Shown here: positions 26,532 through 34,386 of the stretch, piece by piece
Numbering within the stretch: the stretch's first letter is position 1
How the letters are laid out: each line of letters opens with the position of its first letter
NCBI GenBank assembly: GCA_944340905.1
Contig: CALVLT010000003.1
Span: forward strand, 1 to 64,000
Reading direction: 5' to 3'
Origin: an uncultured Clostridia bacterium
Lineage (GTDB): Bacteria > Bacillota > Clostridia > Christensenellales > Borkfalkiaceae
DNA length: 64,000 bases
Notes under the pieces: generated by a model
The model's database searches: none
Told to the model about the DNA's origin: nothing
The model's input: the letters and a program-made list of their open reading frames with translations, nothing else
Position numbers and translations under genes: made by a program

Positions 26532-27552
26532 ACGGCAGATACGCATTCCGTCCGCGCAGGAGATCTGCGCGCAGATCCCGATGCCCGCCTCCCTTGCCAA
26601 GGTCAAGGCGGAGCGGGACGAACTCGTCAAGGACGTCATCGCAGGCAGGAGCGACAAGCTCCTCGTCATCGTCGGGCCGTGCTCCGCGCACGAGAGCGCG
26701 CCCGTCCTCGAATATGTGCGCCGCCTCGGGCGGCTCAACGAGCGCGTGAAGGACAAGCTCGTGCTCGTCCCGCGCATCTACACCAACAAGCCGCGTACCA
26801 AGGGGGTAGGCTACAAGGGCATGTTTTCCCAGCCCGACCCCGAGAACCGCGAAAATATCTTAAAGGGCATTCTGACCATCCGCGCGCTGCACATCCAGGC
26901 CATCGAGCAGTCCGGGCTTTCCGCCGCGGACGAGATGCTCTATCCCGAAAACTACGCCTACGTCGAGGACCTTCTCACCTACATCGCGGTGGGGGCGCGC
27001 TCGAGCGAGAACCAGCTGCACCGGCTGGTCTCGAGCGGCATCGAGCTGCCCGTGGGCATCAAGAACCCGACGGGCGGCAGCATTCCCGTCACCCTCAATT
27101 CGGTGTTCGCCGCACAGAGCCCGCAGGTGTTCATGTACCACAACTGGCAGGTGGCAACGCAGGGCAATGAATATGCGCACGTCGTGCTGCGCGGCAGGGT
27201 GGACCACTACGGCAACGATATTCCCAATTACCACTATGAGACGGTCATGCAGGTGTTCGAGGGGTACGCCGCCGCGGGGGGCGAGCTGAAGAATCCCGCC
27301 GTCGTCATCGATTCCAACCACTCCAACTCCAAAAAGCAGTTCCGCCAGCAGATCCGCATCGTGGAAGAGGTGCTGCAGAACAGGCTGTACGACAAAGACT
27401 TCAAGCGCATCGTCAAGGGGTTCATGATCGAGAGCTTTCTGGAGGAAGGGTGCCAGAAACACGACATCGTATTCGGAAAATCCATCACCGATCCCTGCCT
27501 CGGCTGGGAGGATACCGAGCGGCTCATCCTCGACATTGCGGAGAAGGCGTAA
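26524..27552 (+). CDS. 3-deoxy-7-phosphoheptulonate (DAHP) synthase, AroG/F/H type
   Basis: First shikimate-pathway enzyme: it condenses phosphoenolpyruvate with erythrose-4-phosphate. The 342 residues match the type I-alpha class: VGPCSAHESAPVLEY, PRIYTNKPRTKGVGYKGM, SVGARSSENQLHR-type loop (here AVGARSSENQLHRL), PVGIKNPTGGSIPVTLNSV and VIDSNHSNSKKQ, with metal and PEP ligands in place. I chose ATG 26524, which overlaps coaD by 8 bases and gives the usual length. It is separated from the main aro block by about 10 kb and is paired with pheA; feedback regulation by an aromatic amino acid is expected for the family but not visible here. Confidence 0.95.
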   Translation: MFERQIRIPSAQEICAQIPMPASLAKVKAERDELVKDVIAGRSDKLLVIVGPCSAHESAPVLEYVRRLGRLNERVKDKLVLVPRIYTNKPRTKGVGYKGMFSQPDPENRENILKGILTIRALHIQAIEQSGLSAADEMLYPENYAYVEDLLTYIAVGARSSENQLHRLVSSGIELPVGIKNPTGGSIPVTLNSVFAAQSPQVFMYHNWQVATQGNEYAHVVLRGRVDHYGNDIPNYHYETVMQVFEGYAAAGGELKNPAVVIDSNHSNSKKQFRQQIRIVEEVLQNRLYDKDFKRIVKGFMIESFLEEGCQKHDIVFGKSITDPCLGWEDTERLILDIAEKA

Positions 27553-27553
27553 C

Positions 27554-28360
27554 ATGGCGGGGGCAAAACGCGCGGCATGTCTGGGGCCTGCGGGCAGCTA
27601 TTCCGAGCTTGCCGCAAGAACGCTGTGTCCGCACTGCGCGCCGCTGCTGCAGCCCACCTTTCCCGCCGTGTTCGGGGCGCTGGAGGGGGGCGGGGCGGAC
27701 TGCGCGGTCATTCCCATCGAAAATTCCATTCAGGGCGGCGTGCTGCAGAACCTCGACCTTCTGGAGACGCGCAGCGCCGTCGCCGTTGCGCAGGCGCGCC
27801 TGCGCATCGACCACCGCCTCGCGCTCAGGCAGGGCGTGCGCCTTGCCGACGTCACGCGCGTCTATTCACACGAGCAGGCGATCGGCCAGTGCGCGCACTT
27901 TCTCGATACCTTCCTGCCCCACGCGGAGCGCATCTTTACCGACTCCACGGCTAAGAGCCTCTCCCTTCTGGACGCGCATTCGGCGGGCATCGTCGGCGCG
28001 CATATCCGTGCGGAGGGCGTCGTGCTCTCTGAGGAGAACATTGCCGACGAGAAGAACAATTTCACGCAGTTCTTTCTTTTGCGCCTCCGCGCGCAGGGGC
28101 TGCCAGCAAGCGGCGGAACGGTCTTTTTTTCCGCCGTGTGCGAACACCGCCCGGGCAGCCTGCTCACACTGCTGCAGACGTTTTCGGCGCGCGGCATCAA
28201 CTTAACGCGCATCGAAAGCCGTCCCATTCCGTCCGTTCCGGGCGAATACCGCTTTTTCATCGAGATCGATGGGGACATTGCCGACCCCAGGGTACGCGAG
28301 GCGCTCGACGAGGCGCAGGGGAGCTGCCGCACCTTCCGCATTCTGGGCGTCTACGATTAA
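27554..28360 (+). CDS. pheA: Prephenate dehydratase with ACT domain
   Basis: Converts prephenate to phenylpyruvate for phenylalanine synthesis. The 268-residue protein has the catalytic domain (LGPAGSYSELAA; IPIENSIQGGV; SHEQAIGQC; DSTAKSL) and a C-terminal ACT regulatory domain (HRPGSLLTLLQTFSARGINLTRIESRP). The usual catalytic T-R-F motif reads NFTQFFLL, with Gln for Arg. No chorismate mutase domain is attached. ATG 27554 is one base after the aroF-type stop, and TTAA at its end is shared with the stop of the convergent ylbJ gene. Confidence 0.9.
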   Translation: MAGAKRAACLGPAGSYSELAARTLCPHCAPLLQPTFPAVFGALEGGGADCAVIPIENSIQGGVLQNLDLLETRSAVAVAQARLRIDHRLALRQGVRLADVTRVYSHEQAIGQCAHFLDTFLPHAERIFTDSTAKSLSLLDAHSAGIVGAHIRAEGVVLSEENIADEKNNFTQFFLLRLRAQGLPASGGTVFFSAVCEHRPGSLLTLLQTFSARGINLTRIESRPIPSVPGEYRFFIEIDGDIADPRVREALDEAQGSCRTFRILGVYD

Positions 28361-29307
28361 ACGCCGCACGCGCACGCGAGGGCAAAGCAGACAATCGCCG
28401 CCAGCAGCCCCTGCGCGAGCTTGACGAGCACGAATTTCCCGAAGGGGATGCCCGTCTTTGCCAGAAAGCTCCACTGCTGTACCAGCACGCACAGCCCGCC
28501 GAATGTCACCAAAAAGGCGGCAAGGGCGAGCGCGAGGGGGGTGGGGGAGGCGAGCAGGCGCGCACAGCCCGCCGTCATCTCCAGAAGTCCCGCCAGGACG
28601 GCTGAGATTCCCTCCGGCAGGGCGAGGGGGGCGAGCGCATCGCCCAGTATGCAGCCGAAGGCATAAAAGACCGCAACCGCGCCGCCCACCGTCAGCACGG
28701 ACAGCACGGCGGAGGCGAGCGTCTCGGGCAGCGCCGCGGCGCCCCTTCCCGCAGCAGGCAGGGCGGCGCAGGGCATGCGTTTTCCCCGCCCGAGCAGCAG
28801 CGAAATGCCCAAAATTCCCACAACGTGTGAGAAAAACAGCAGCCATCCGAGCACGGCGCTGCCCGCCATGGCGGCGCCCGCCACGCCCACCAGAAAGGCG
28901 GGGCCGCTCGTCGAGGCAAGGCAGGCGCAGCGCAGGCATTCCTCCCGTGCGATCTGCCCGCGCGCATACAGGCGCTCCACCGCCTTCGCACCGGCGGGAT
29001 AGCCGGAGAGCACGGACAGGAGAGCGGCGCATCCGCCCGCGCCCGATATGCCGAACAGGCGGGAAAAGAGGGGCGCTGCCGCGCGCGCAAGGCGGAAAAA
29101 GAGGGGCGTCTCCGCAAGCAGTCCCGTCAGAACGAGAAAGGGGAGCGCGGCGGGCAGCACGCTGACCGCCCACAGCGATACGCCGTCCGAGACGCACTGC
29201 ATATAGCGCGCCGGACGCAGCAAAAAGGCGAAGAATGCCGCCGGCACGCAGGCGGAAAAGAGGGCAGTCGCGAGCGGTTGCAGGCTGCATTTGATGCGCG
29301 GTTTCAC
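28357..29307 (-). CDS. ylbJ: Sporulation integral membrane protein, YlbJ-like
   Basis: A polytopic membrane protein of about 316 residues with roughly eight hydrophobic segments and the nucleoside-recognition (gate)-type motif LSVLSGYPAGAKAVERLY that marks YlbJ/SpoVM-like proteins. In Bacillus YlbJ is needed for spore cortex formation. The start is uncertain: GTG 29307 keeps the first membrane segment (LATALFSACVPAAFFAFLL); GTG 29319 and ATG 29202 are alternatives and no good ribosome site is seen. It is convergent with pheA, sharing the last 4 bases, and divergent from the lipase at 29350. Confidence 0.78.
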   Translation of the reverse strand: MKPRIKCSLQPLATALFSACVPAAFFAFLLRPARYMQCVSDGVSLWAVSVLPAALPFLVLTGLLAETPLFFRLARAAAPLFSRLFGISGAGGCAALLSVLSGYPAGAKAVERLYARGQIAREECLRCACLASTSGPAFLVGVAGAAMAGSAVLGWLLFFSHVVGILGISLLLGRGKRMPCAALPAAGRGAAALPETLASAVLSVLTVGGAVAVFYAFGCILGDALAPLALPEGISAVLAGLLEMTAGCARLLASPTPLALALAAFLVTFGGLCVLVQQWSFLAKTGIPFGKFVLVKLAQGLLAAIVCFALACACGV

Positions 29308-29322
29308 GTTGATTTTCACGTT
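29302..29322. repeat. Direct repeat TTTCACGTT x2 in the ylbJ/lipase divergent gap
   Basis: TTTCACGTT occurs at 29302-29310 and again at 29314-29322, a 12-base period, with an A/T-rich run (AAAATATA) directly after. It lies between the divergent starts and could be a binding site, though it also overlaps the first ylbJ codons. Confidence 0.5.
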
Positions 29323-29349
29323 AAAATATACGGAAAGGAGAGCGGAAAT

Positions 29350-30150
29350 ATGAAAAAGAAATTGGGGCTTGCACTCGGCGCGGGCGGCGCGCGCGGCGTC
29401 GCGCACGTCGGTTTTTTGCAGGCGCTCGACGAGGCGGGCATCCGCGCCGACTATGTGGCGGGCTGCTCGATGGGGGCGATCGTGGGGGCATGCTATTGCG
29501 CGGGCGTCTCCATGCAGACCGTTCAGCCCATCCTGACGACGCTGCGCCTCTTGCGCATTGCCTCGCTCAATGCAAACATCATGCGCGCATGCGGGCTGTT
29601 CCGCCTGAACAAGGCGCGCAAACTGCTCGAGGACTATATCGGCGCGGAGACGACGTTTGCCGACCTCGCCGTTCCCTTCCGCTGCATCGCCACCGATCTG
29701 CTCTCGGGCAAGACGGTGTGCCTGAAGGAGGGGGGCGTCATCGACGCCGTCATCGCCTCCAGCTCCGTTCCCGGGGCGTTCTCCCCCGTCGAACGGGAGG
29801 GCATGCTGCTTGTGGACGGCGGCGTCATCGAGCGCGTGCCCGTCAGGGAGGTCAAGGACATGGGGGCGGAAGTCATCGTCGCCGTGGACGTGCTGGGCGA
29901 TCTTGTCACGTCGGTGTCCGAGCCGCCCGCCAACCTCATCGAGACCTTCCTGCGCTACATCGACGTCATCGACACGCGCGTGACGCAGGGCAAGCGCCTG
30001 CGCCGTTCCAAGGACATCGACCTCTGGCTGGAACCCGCCCTCGGGGACATGAACCAGTACAAAGTGAAACATCTCGCCTTTGCCTATGACAAGGGCTATG
30101 AGCTGGGCAGGGCGAACGTGGAAAAAATTGCGCGGCTCATCGGGGAATAA
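29350..30150 (+). CDS. Patatin-like phospholipase, RssA type
   Basis: A 266-residue serine hydrolase. It has the oxyanion-hole stretch GAGGARGVAHVG, nucleophile elbow GCSMG with S40, and the catalytic DGG at D156 (LLVDGGVIERVPV). It has no signal peptide, so it is probably cytoplasmic, acting at the membrane. AAAGGAGA lies 8 bases before ATG 29350, which decides the start over an in-frame upstream ATG at 29278. The stop overlaps the rarA ATG. It is more canonical than the paralogue at 10359. Confidence 0.88.
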   Translation: MKKKLGLALGAGGARGVAHVGFLQALDEAGIRADYVAGCSMGAIVGACYCAGVSMQTVQPILTTLRLLRIASLNANIMRACGLFRLNKARKLLEDYIGAETTFADLAVPFRCIATDLLSGKTVCLKEGGVIDAVIASSSVPGAFSPVEREGMLLVDGGVIERVPVREVKDMGAEVIVAVDVLGDLVTSVSEPPANLIETFLRYIDVIDTRVTQGKRLRRSKDIDLWLEPALGDMNQYKVKHLAFAYDKGYELGRANVEKIARLIGE

Positions 30151-31457
30151 TGGACCTGTTTGACTTCAACGATCACGAAGAAAGGGCAAAGCCGCTCGCC
30201 GAACGCATGCGCGCCTCCACGCTGGAAGAGTTTGTGGGGCAGGAGCACCTCGTTGCGCAGGGCAGCCTGCTGCGGCGCGCCATCGCGCTCGACAGGCTGG
30301 GAAGCTGCATCTTCTGGGGACCGCCCGGGTGCGGCAAGACGACGCTCGCCAACGTCATCGCCGCCAGGACGAATGCCGAATTCGTCAAACTCAACGCCGT
30401 CAACGCGGGCGTTGCCGACGTCAAAAGGGCGGTGGACAGGGCGCGCGACCTGCTCAGGATGCACAACCGCCGCACCTATCTCATGCTGGACGAGTGCCAC
30501 CGCTTCAACAAGGCGCAGTCCGATTCGCTGCTGCCCGCCATCGAACAGGGCACCATCGTGTTCATCGGTTCCACAACGGAAAACCCTTACGCCTCCATGA
30601 CGCCCGCCATTGTCTCGCGCTGCCGCGTGTTTGACTTCCGCCCGCTCAGCGAACGCGATATCCGCGGCGCGCTCGTGCGCGCCCTTGCCGATAAGCGCAA
30701 GGGGCTGGGCGGCTATGCCGCGCAGGTGGACGATGCGGCGCTCGACCACATTGCCCGCACGGCGGGCGGAGACCTGAGAACGGCGTACAACGCCCTCGAG
30801 CTTGCCGTGCTTACCACGCCGCCAAATCCGGACGGCGGCATTCACGTCACGCTCGCGGATGCCGAGCAGTCCATCCAGCGCAGGGCGCTCTCCTATAACG
30901 AGGACCTGTACTACGACCTGCTGTCCGCGTTCTGCAAATCGCTGCGCGGGAGCGATCCCGATGCCGCGCTCTACTATGCGATGCGGCTCATCGAGGGCGG
31001 GTGCGACCCGCTGCTCATCCTGCGCCGCCTCATCGTGCATTCCGCCGAGGACGTGGGCATGGCGGACCCCAATGCGCTCGTCGTGGCGACATCCGCCCTG
31101 ACCGCCTTTCAGAATATCGGCTATCCCGAGGGGCTGATCCCCCTCTCTGAGGCGATCATCTATGTGTGCGAGGCGGAAAAGAGCGGCGCGGTAAAGAATG
31201 CCATGTATGCCGCGCAAAAGGATGCGCGCGAAAATCGGGATGACGCCGTTCCCGCCTATCTGCGGGACGTCTCCTACGGCAGCCGCGAGATGAAGGCACA
31301 GCACGAAAAGTACCTCTATCCGCACGACTTCGGCGGCTGGGTGCCGCAGCAGTATCTGCCCGATTCGCTCAGGGACAGGGTGTACTACCGTCCCACCGAA
31401 AACGGCTTTGAAAAGACCGTCCGGCAGGTGCGCAAACACAAGGGCATGGAACCGTAA
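30150..31457 (+). CDS. rarA: Replication-associated recombination protein A (RarA/MgsA)
   Basis: AAA+ ATPase acting at stalled replication forks, related to clamp loaders. The 435-residue protein has the typical opening RPLAERMRASTLEEFVGQEHLV (here KPLAERMR...), Walker A WGPPGCGKTTLA, Walker B LMLDECHRFNKAQ, sensor FIGSTTENP, and the C-terminal tetramerisation region with AEDVGMADPNAL, YPHDFGGWVPQQYLPD. Its ATG shares a base with the preceding stop. A strong terminator ends the unit. Confidence 0.94.
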   Translation: MDLFDFNDHEERAKPLAERMRASTLEEFVGQEHLVAQGSLLRRAIALDRLGSCIFWGPPGCGKTTLANVIAARTNAEFVKLNAVNAGVADVKRAVDRARDLLRMHNRRTYLMLDECHRFNKAQSDSLLPAIEQGTIVFIGSTTENPYASMTPAIVSRCRVFDFRPLSERDIRGALVRALADKRKGLGGYAAQVDDAALDHIARTAGGDLRTAYNALELAVLTTPPNPDGGIHVTLADAEQSIQRRALSYNEDLYYDLLSAFCKSLRGSDPDAALYYAMRLIEGGCDPLLILRRLIVHSAEDVGMADPNALVVATSALTAFQNIGYPEGLIPLSEAIIYVCEAEKSGAVKNAMYAAQKDARENRDDAVPAYLRDVSYGSREMKAQHEKYLYPHDFGGWVPQQYLPDSLRDRVYYRPTENGFEKTVRQVRKHKGMEP

Positions 31458-31474
31458 CGGCAACTTAACTATAA

Positions 31475-31517
31475 CAGCCGCGCCCGCCGTCTTTTGACGG
31501 CGGGCGCGGCTGGTTTT
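31475..31517 (+). terminator. Intrinsic terminator after rarA
   Basis: A perfect 17-bp GC-rich stem (31475-31491 / 31496-31512) with a TTTT loop, followed by GTTTTCAC. Confidence 0.88.
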
Positions 31518-31604
31518 CACTGTGCTCTGAATGACGGTTCACGGAAGGACTTTCTCTGAACGTATGGCGAGGAATTGGTCTGTTTATGTATGAAATAATA
31601 TATA

Positions 31605-31622
31605 TTCCCATTATAATGGGAA
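31605..31622. promoter_or_regulatory. Palindromic operator 1 upstream of the XRE regulator
   Basis: TTCCCATTATAATGGGAA is a perfect 18-base palindrome and contains a TATAAT (31612-31617), so a bound repressor would cover the -10. It has the same half-site and spacing as operator 2. Confidence 0.75.
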
Positions 31623-31630
31623 GTCAAGCA

Positions 31631-31654
31631 TTTTTCCCAATATTGTGGGAAAAA
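31631..31654. promoter_or_regulatory. Palindromic operator 2 upstream of the XRE regulator
   Basis: Two 9-base arms (TTTTTCCCA and TGGGAAAAA) flank ATATTG. The core TTCCCA-N6-TGGGAA repeats operator 1. It ends 7 bases before the start codon, over the place where a ribosome site should be. Confidence 0.75.
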
Positions 31655-31661
31655 TAGAACT

Positions 31662-31868
31662 ATGAACGGGGTATTTTGTGAACGGCTGAAGGAACTTCGC
31701 CAGGAAAAGGGGATCGGGCAGGTGCAGCTTGCCAAGGAGCTGGACGTCGGCAAGTCCGTCATCAGCCTGTGGGAGCTGGGCAAATGCGAACCGACGCTCT
31801 CGCGGCTCGTCGCGATGGCGCGCTTTTTCGGCGTGAGCATCGACTATCTCGCAGGGTTGGAGGATTAG
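31662..31868 (+). CDS. Small XRE-family HTH transcriptional regulator
   Basis: A 68-residue protein that is nothing but a helix-turn-helix domain: RLKELRQEKGIGQVQLAKELDVGKSVISLWELGKCEPTLSRLVAMARFFGVSIDYLAG. This is the Cro/CI-type fold that binds as a dimer to palindromes. The two near-identical palindromes directly upstream argue for autorepression. No ribosome site of normal strength is visible; the sequence before ATG is the arm of operator 2. Its surroundings are AT-rich compared with neighbours. Confidence 0.88.
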   Translation: MNGVFCERLKELRQEKGIGQVQLAKELDVGKSVISLWELGKCEPTLSRLVAMARFFGVSIDYLAGLED

Positions 31869-31906
31869 CGGGCTCCTCGCGCAAAGCGCCCGCAAAAAAT
31901 TTCATC

Positions 31907-31928
31907 TGTCAAGTAAAAATGCTTGACA
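31907..31928. promoter_or_regulatory. Inverted repeat TGTCAAG / CTTGACA covering the ylxM -35
   Basis: Perfect 7-base arms at 31907-31913 and 31922-31928 with an 8-base spacer. The right arm contains the -35 hexamer. It may be a regulator site or a chance mirror of the -35. Confidence 0.4.
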
Positions 31929-31952
31929 GCGCACCGCTCTGTCGGCTATAAT
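31923..31952 (+). promoter_or_regulatory. Sigma-A promoter of the ylxM-ffh-rpsP-khpA operon
   Basis: TTGACA (31923-31928), 18-base spacer, TATAAT (31947-31952). Because an ATG at 31951 lies within this -10, that ATG cannot be the ylxM start. Confidence 0.88.
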
Positions 31953-31971
31953 GGTCGGGATGGGGGGTGAC

Positions 31972-32349
31972 ATGGATCTGCACTTTTTACGGCTGTGGGA
32001 CGTCTATCATCCGCTCCTGACGCAGCATCAGCGCGAAGTCACCGACCTGTATTTCAACTGCGATCTGTCGCTCTCCGAGATCGCCGAACAGAAGGGCTGT
32101 TCGCGGCAGAGCATTTCCGACACGCTCACAAAGGCGCGCCGACAGATGGAGGAATACGAGGAAAAGCTGCACGTCGTGCGCACGCTTGCGGAGGGGTCGC
32201 TCGCGCAGTCATTTCTGATGACCGACCTTGCAAGGTGGGCGCAGTCGCTGCCCGCGGACAAGCGGCGGGAGGCGGAGGACATTCTGCACAGGGACTATTC
32301 CGCCCAGGTCACGCAGGCGATCGAAGAACACCGCAGCGAACTGTTATAA
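31972..32349 (+). CDS. ylxM: YlxM/p13-like DNA-binding protein
   Basis: A 125-residue helical protein of the YlxM family, which is co-encoded with ffh and is thought to act with the signal recognition particle. A sigma-4-like HTH is visible: LTQHQREVTDLYFNCDLSLSEIAEQKGCSRQSISDTLTKARRQMEEYEEKL. I chose ATG 31972 because the upstream ATG (31951) is inside the promoter; GGGGGGTGA lies just before 31972. AAGGAGG of ffh overlaps its 3' end. Confidence 0.88.
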   Translation: MDLHFLRLWDVYHPLLTQHQREVTDLYFNCDLSLSEIAEQKGCSRQSISDTLTKARRQMEEYEEKLHVVRTLAEGSLAQSFLMTDLARWAQSLPADKRREAEDILHRDYSAQVTQAIEEHRSELL

Positions 32350-32361
32350 GGAGGGAATGCC

Positions 32362-33678
32362 GTGGCACTGTTTGCATCTTTGTCCGTGCGGCTCAATCAT
32401 ATCTTTTCCAAGCTGACCAAGCGCGGCAGGCTCACAGAGCTGGAGATCCGCACGGCGATGCGCGAGGTGCGCATCGCGCTTTTGGAGGCGGACGTCAACA
32501 TCAAGGTCGCCAAGCAGTTCATTGCCGACGTGTCCGAAAAAGCGGTCGGGCAGGAGGTGCTGCAGTCCCTCAATCCCGCCCAGCAGGTCATCAAGATCGT
32601 CAACGACGAACTTGTGGCGCTCATGGGGCCGGGCAACGCCAAGCTGGAGGTCTCCCCCAAGCCGCCCACCGTCATCATGATGTGCGGTCTGCAGGGCGCC
32701 GGCAAGACGACGCTGTGCGGAAAACTGGCATACCTCCTCAAAAAACAGGGCAAAAAGCCCCTTCTCGTGGCGTGCGACATCTACCGTCCCGCCGCAATCG
32801 AACAGCTCAGGATCGTGGGAAAAAAGGCGGAGTGCGAGGTCTTTGAAAAGGGCACGCAGGCGCCCGCCAGGACGGCGAAGCAGGCGGTGGAATATGCCCT
32901 GAAGATGGGCTACGATACCGTCATTGTGGATACCGCGGGGCGGCTGCACATCGACGATGCGCTCATGAAGGAGCTGGAGGAGATCGAAAAAGCGGTCTCC
33001 GTCACCGAGATTTTGCTCACGGTGGACGCGATGACGGGGCAGGATGCCGTGACCGTCGCCGAGACGTTCAATGCGCGCCTCGGGGTGACGGGCGTCATCC
33101 TCACCAAGCTGGACGGCGATACCCGCGGCGGCGCCTGTCTTTCCATCAAGGCGGTCACGGGCAAGCCCATCAAGTTCATCGGCGTGGGGGAAAGGCTCAC
33201 CGACCTCGAACCCTTCTATCCCGACCGCATGGCATCGCGCATCCTCGGCATGGGGGACGTGCTTTCCCTCATCGAAAAGGCGCAGGAGGCGGTCTCCGAA
33301 CAGCAGGCGAAGGAGATGGAGCGCAAGATGCGCGAAAATTCCTTCACGCTCGCCGATTATCTCGATCAGTTCGAGGCGCTCAAAAAGATGGGCGGCGCGT
33401 CCGCGCTCATGAGCATGCTCCCGGGCAGCAAACTGCGGCTCAAGGAGAGCGATTTCGACGAAAAGAAGATGGAGCGCACGCGGGCGATCATCCTCTCGAT
33501 GACCCCGAAGGAGCGGGAAAATCCGCAGATCATCAACTCGTCGAGAAAGCGCCGCATCGCGCTCGGTTCGGGCACGAGCGTACAGGAGATCAATCAGCTC
33601 CTCAAGCAGTTCGAGCAGACAAAGCTCCTGATGAAACAGATGAAGGGCGGAAAGGGCAGAATGCGCCTTCCCTTCTGA
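32362..33678 (+). CDS. ffh: Signal recognition particle protein Ffh
   Basis: GTPase of the SRP that binds signal sequences of nascent membrane proteins. The 438-residue protein has the N domain, the G domain with [15 protein letters not shown], the DTAGR motif ([11 protein letters not shown]), [14 protein letters not shown], and a C-terminal M domain containing the RNA/signal-binding helices ([29 protein letters not shown]). The M domain ends in a short Met/Lys-rich tail and is on the short side of the family. The start is GTG 32362 with AAGGAGG upstream. Confidence 0.96.
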   Translation: MALFASLSVRLNHIFSKLTKRGRLTELEIRTAMREVRIALLEADVNIKVAKQFIADVSEKAVGQEVLQSLNPAQQVIKIVNDELVALMGPGNAKLEVSPKPPTVIMMCGLQGAGKTTLCGKLAYLLKKQGKKPLLVACDIYRPAAIEQLRIVGKKAECEVFEKGTQAPARTAKQAVEYALKMGYDTVIVDTAGRLHIDDALMKELEEIEKAVSVTEILLTVDAMTGQDAVTVAETFNARLGVTGVILTKLDGDTRGGACLSIKAVTGKPIKFIGVGERLTDLEPFYPDRMASRILGMGDVLSLIEKAQEAVSEQQAKEMERKMRENSFTLADYLDQFEALKKMGGASALMSMLPGSKLRLKESDFDEKKMERTRAIILSMTPKERENPQIINSSRKRRIALGSGTSVQEINQLLKQFEQTKLLMKQMKGGKGRMRLPF

Positions 33679-33749
33679 AAACAGCCGTATCCCGCCCTGT
33701 GCGGCGGCGGACAATAAAGCGAAGAAAAACAAATTCCGGAGGTAACTGT

Positions 33750-34043
33750 ATGGTCAAAATGAGATTGGTGCGCATGGGCGACAAGAAGTCTCCCGTGTAC
33801 CGCATCGTCGTTGTGGATGCGCGCAAGGCGGCAACGGGTGAGTACATCGAGAAGATCGGATTCTACGATCCCAAGAGCGAGCCTGTAACGCTCACCGTGG
33901 ACGTCGAAAAGGCGAAGGAGTGGCTTGCAAAGGGTGTCCAGCCCACCGAGACGGTGCGCAGCCTGCTCGTTCGCGCGGGCGCGATGGAAAAGCCGACAAA
34001 GCTTTCGCCTTCGAAGACCAAGACGAAAAAGAAGAAGTTCTGA
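33750..34043 (+). CDS. rpsP: 30S ribosomal protein S16
   Basis: Small ribosomal subunit assembly protein, 97 residues. The sequence [40 protein letters not shown] is diagnostic; the C-terminus is a Lys-rich tail. GGAGG lies 7 bases before ATG 33750. It follows ffh as in other Bacillota. Confidence 0.97.
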   Translation: MVKMRLVRMGDKKSPVYRIVVVDARKAATGEYIEKIGFYDPKSEPVTLTVDVEKAKEWLAKGVQPTETVRSLLVRAGAMEKPTKLSPSKTKTKKKKF

Positions 34044-34097
34044 TCGGGTGTCTGACTCCCTCTTTCCAAACACACCGCAAATATAGGAGGAACCGAT

Positions 34098-34340
34098 ATG
34101 CTGGAACTCATCAAATATATCGTCGGCCAGTTTGCCGAGGATAAGGAGCACGTCTCATACGACGTGGAAGAGACGGACGAGGCGATCAACGTCACCGTGT
34201 GGCTGTCCGATTCGGATATGGGCAAGGTCATTGGCAAACAGGGCAAGATCGCCAAGGCGCTGCGCACCCTCGTGCGCGCCGCAACGCCCAGGGATTCCAA
34301 GAAGTACAACGTCGAGATCAAGGAGCGTCCGGCGGAGTGA
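34098..34340 (+). CDS. khpA: KH-domain RNA-binding protein KhpA (YlqC)
   Basis: An 80-residue single KH domain that acts with KhpB in RNA binding and cell-length/division control in Bacillota. The KH GxxG loop is visible in KVIGKQGKIAKALRTLVRAA. AGGAGG lies 5-6 bases before the ATG. In most relatives rimM and trmD follow, but here a terminator-like hairpin and an unrelated gene follow. Confidence 0.93.
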   Translation: MLELIKYIVGQFAEDKEHVSYDVEETDEAINVTVWLSDSDMGKVIGKQGKIAKALRTLVRAATPRDSKKYNVEIKERPAE

Positions 34341-34343
34341 ACC

Positions 34344-34369
34344 ATCCCGCCCGTGGGGCGGGATTTTGC
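34344..34369 (+). terminator. Hairpin after khpA
   Basis: A 9-bp stem ATCCCGCCC (34344-34352) / GGGCGGGAT (34356-34364), three-base loop, followed by TTTGCT. The T-run is short, so it is a weak terminator or attenuator before the zinc-ribbon gene. Confidence 0.6.
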
Positions 34370-34386
34370 TTACGTATGAGGATATT

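Noticed and set aside
31951..31971. ATG at 31951 as start of ylxM.
   Set aside because: It is part of the -10 hexamer (31947-31952).
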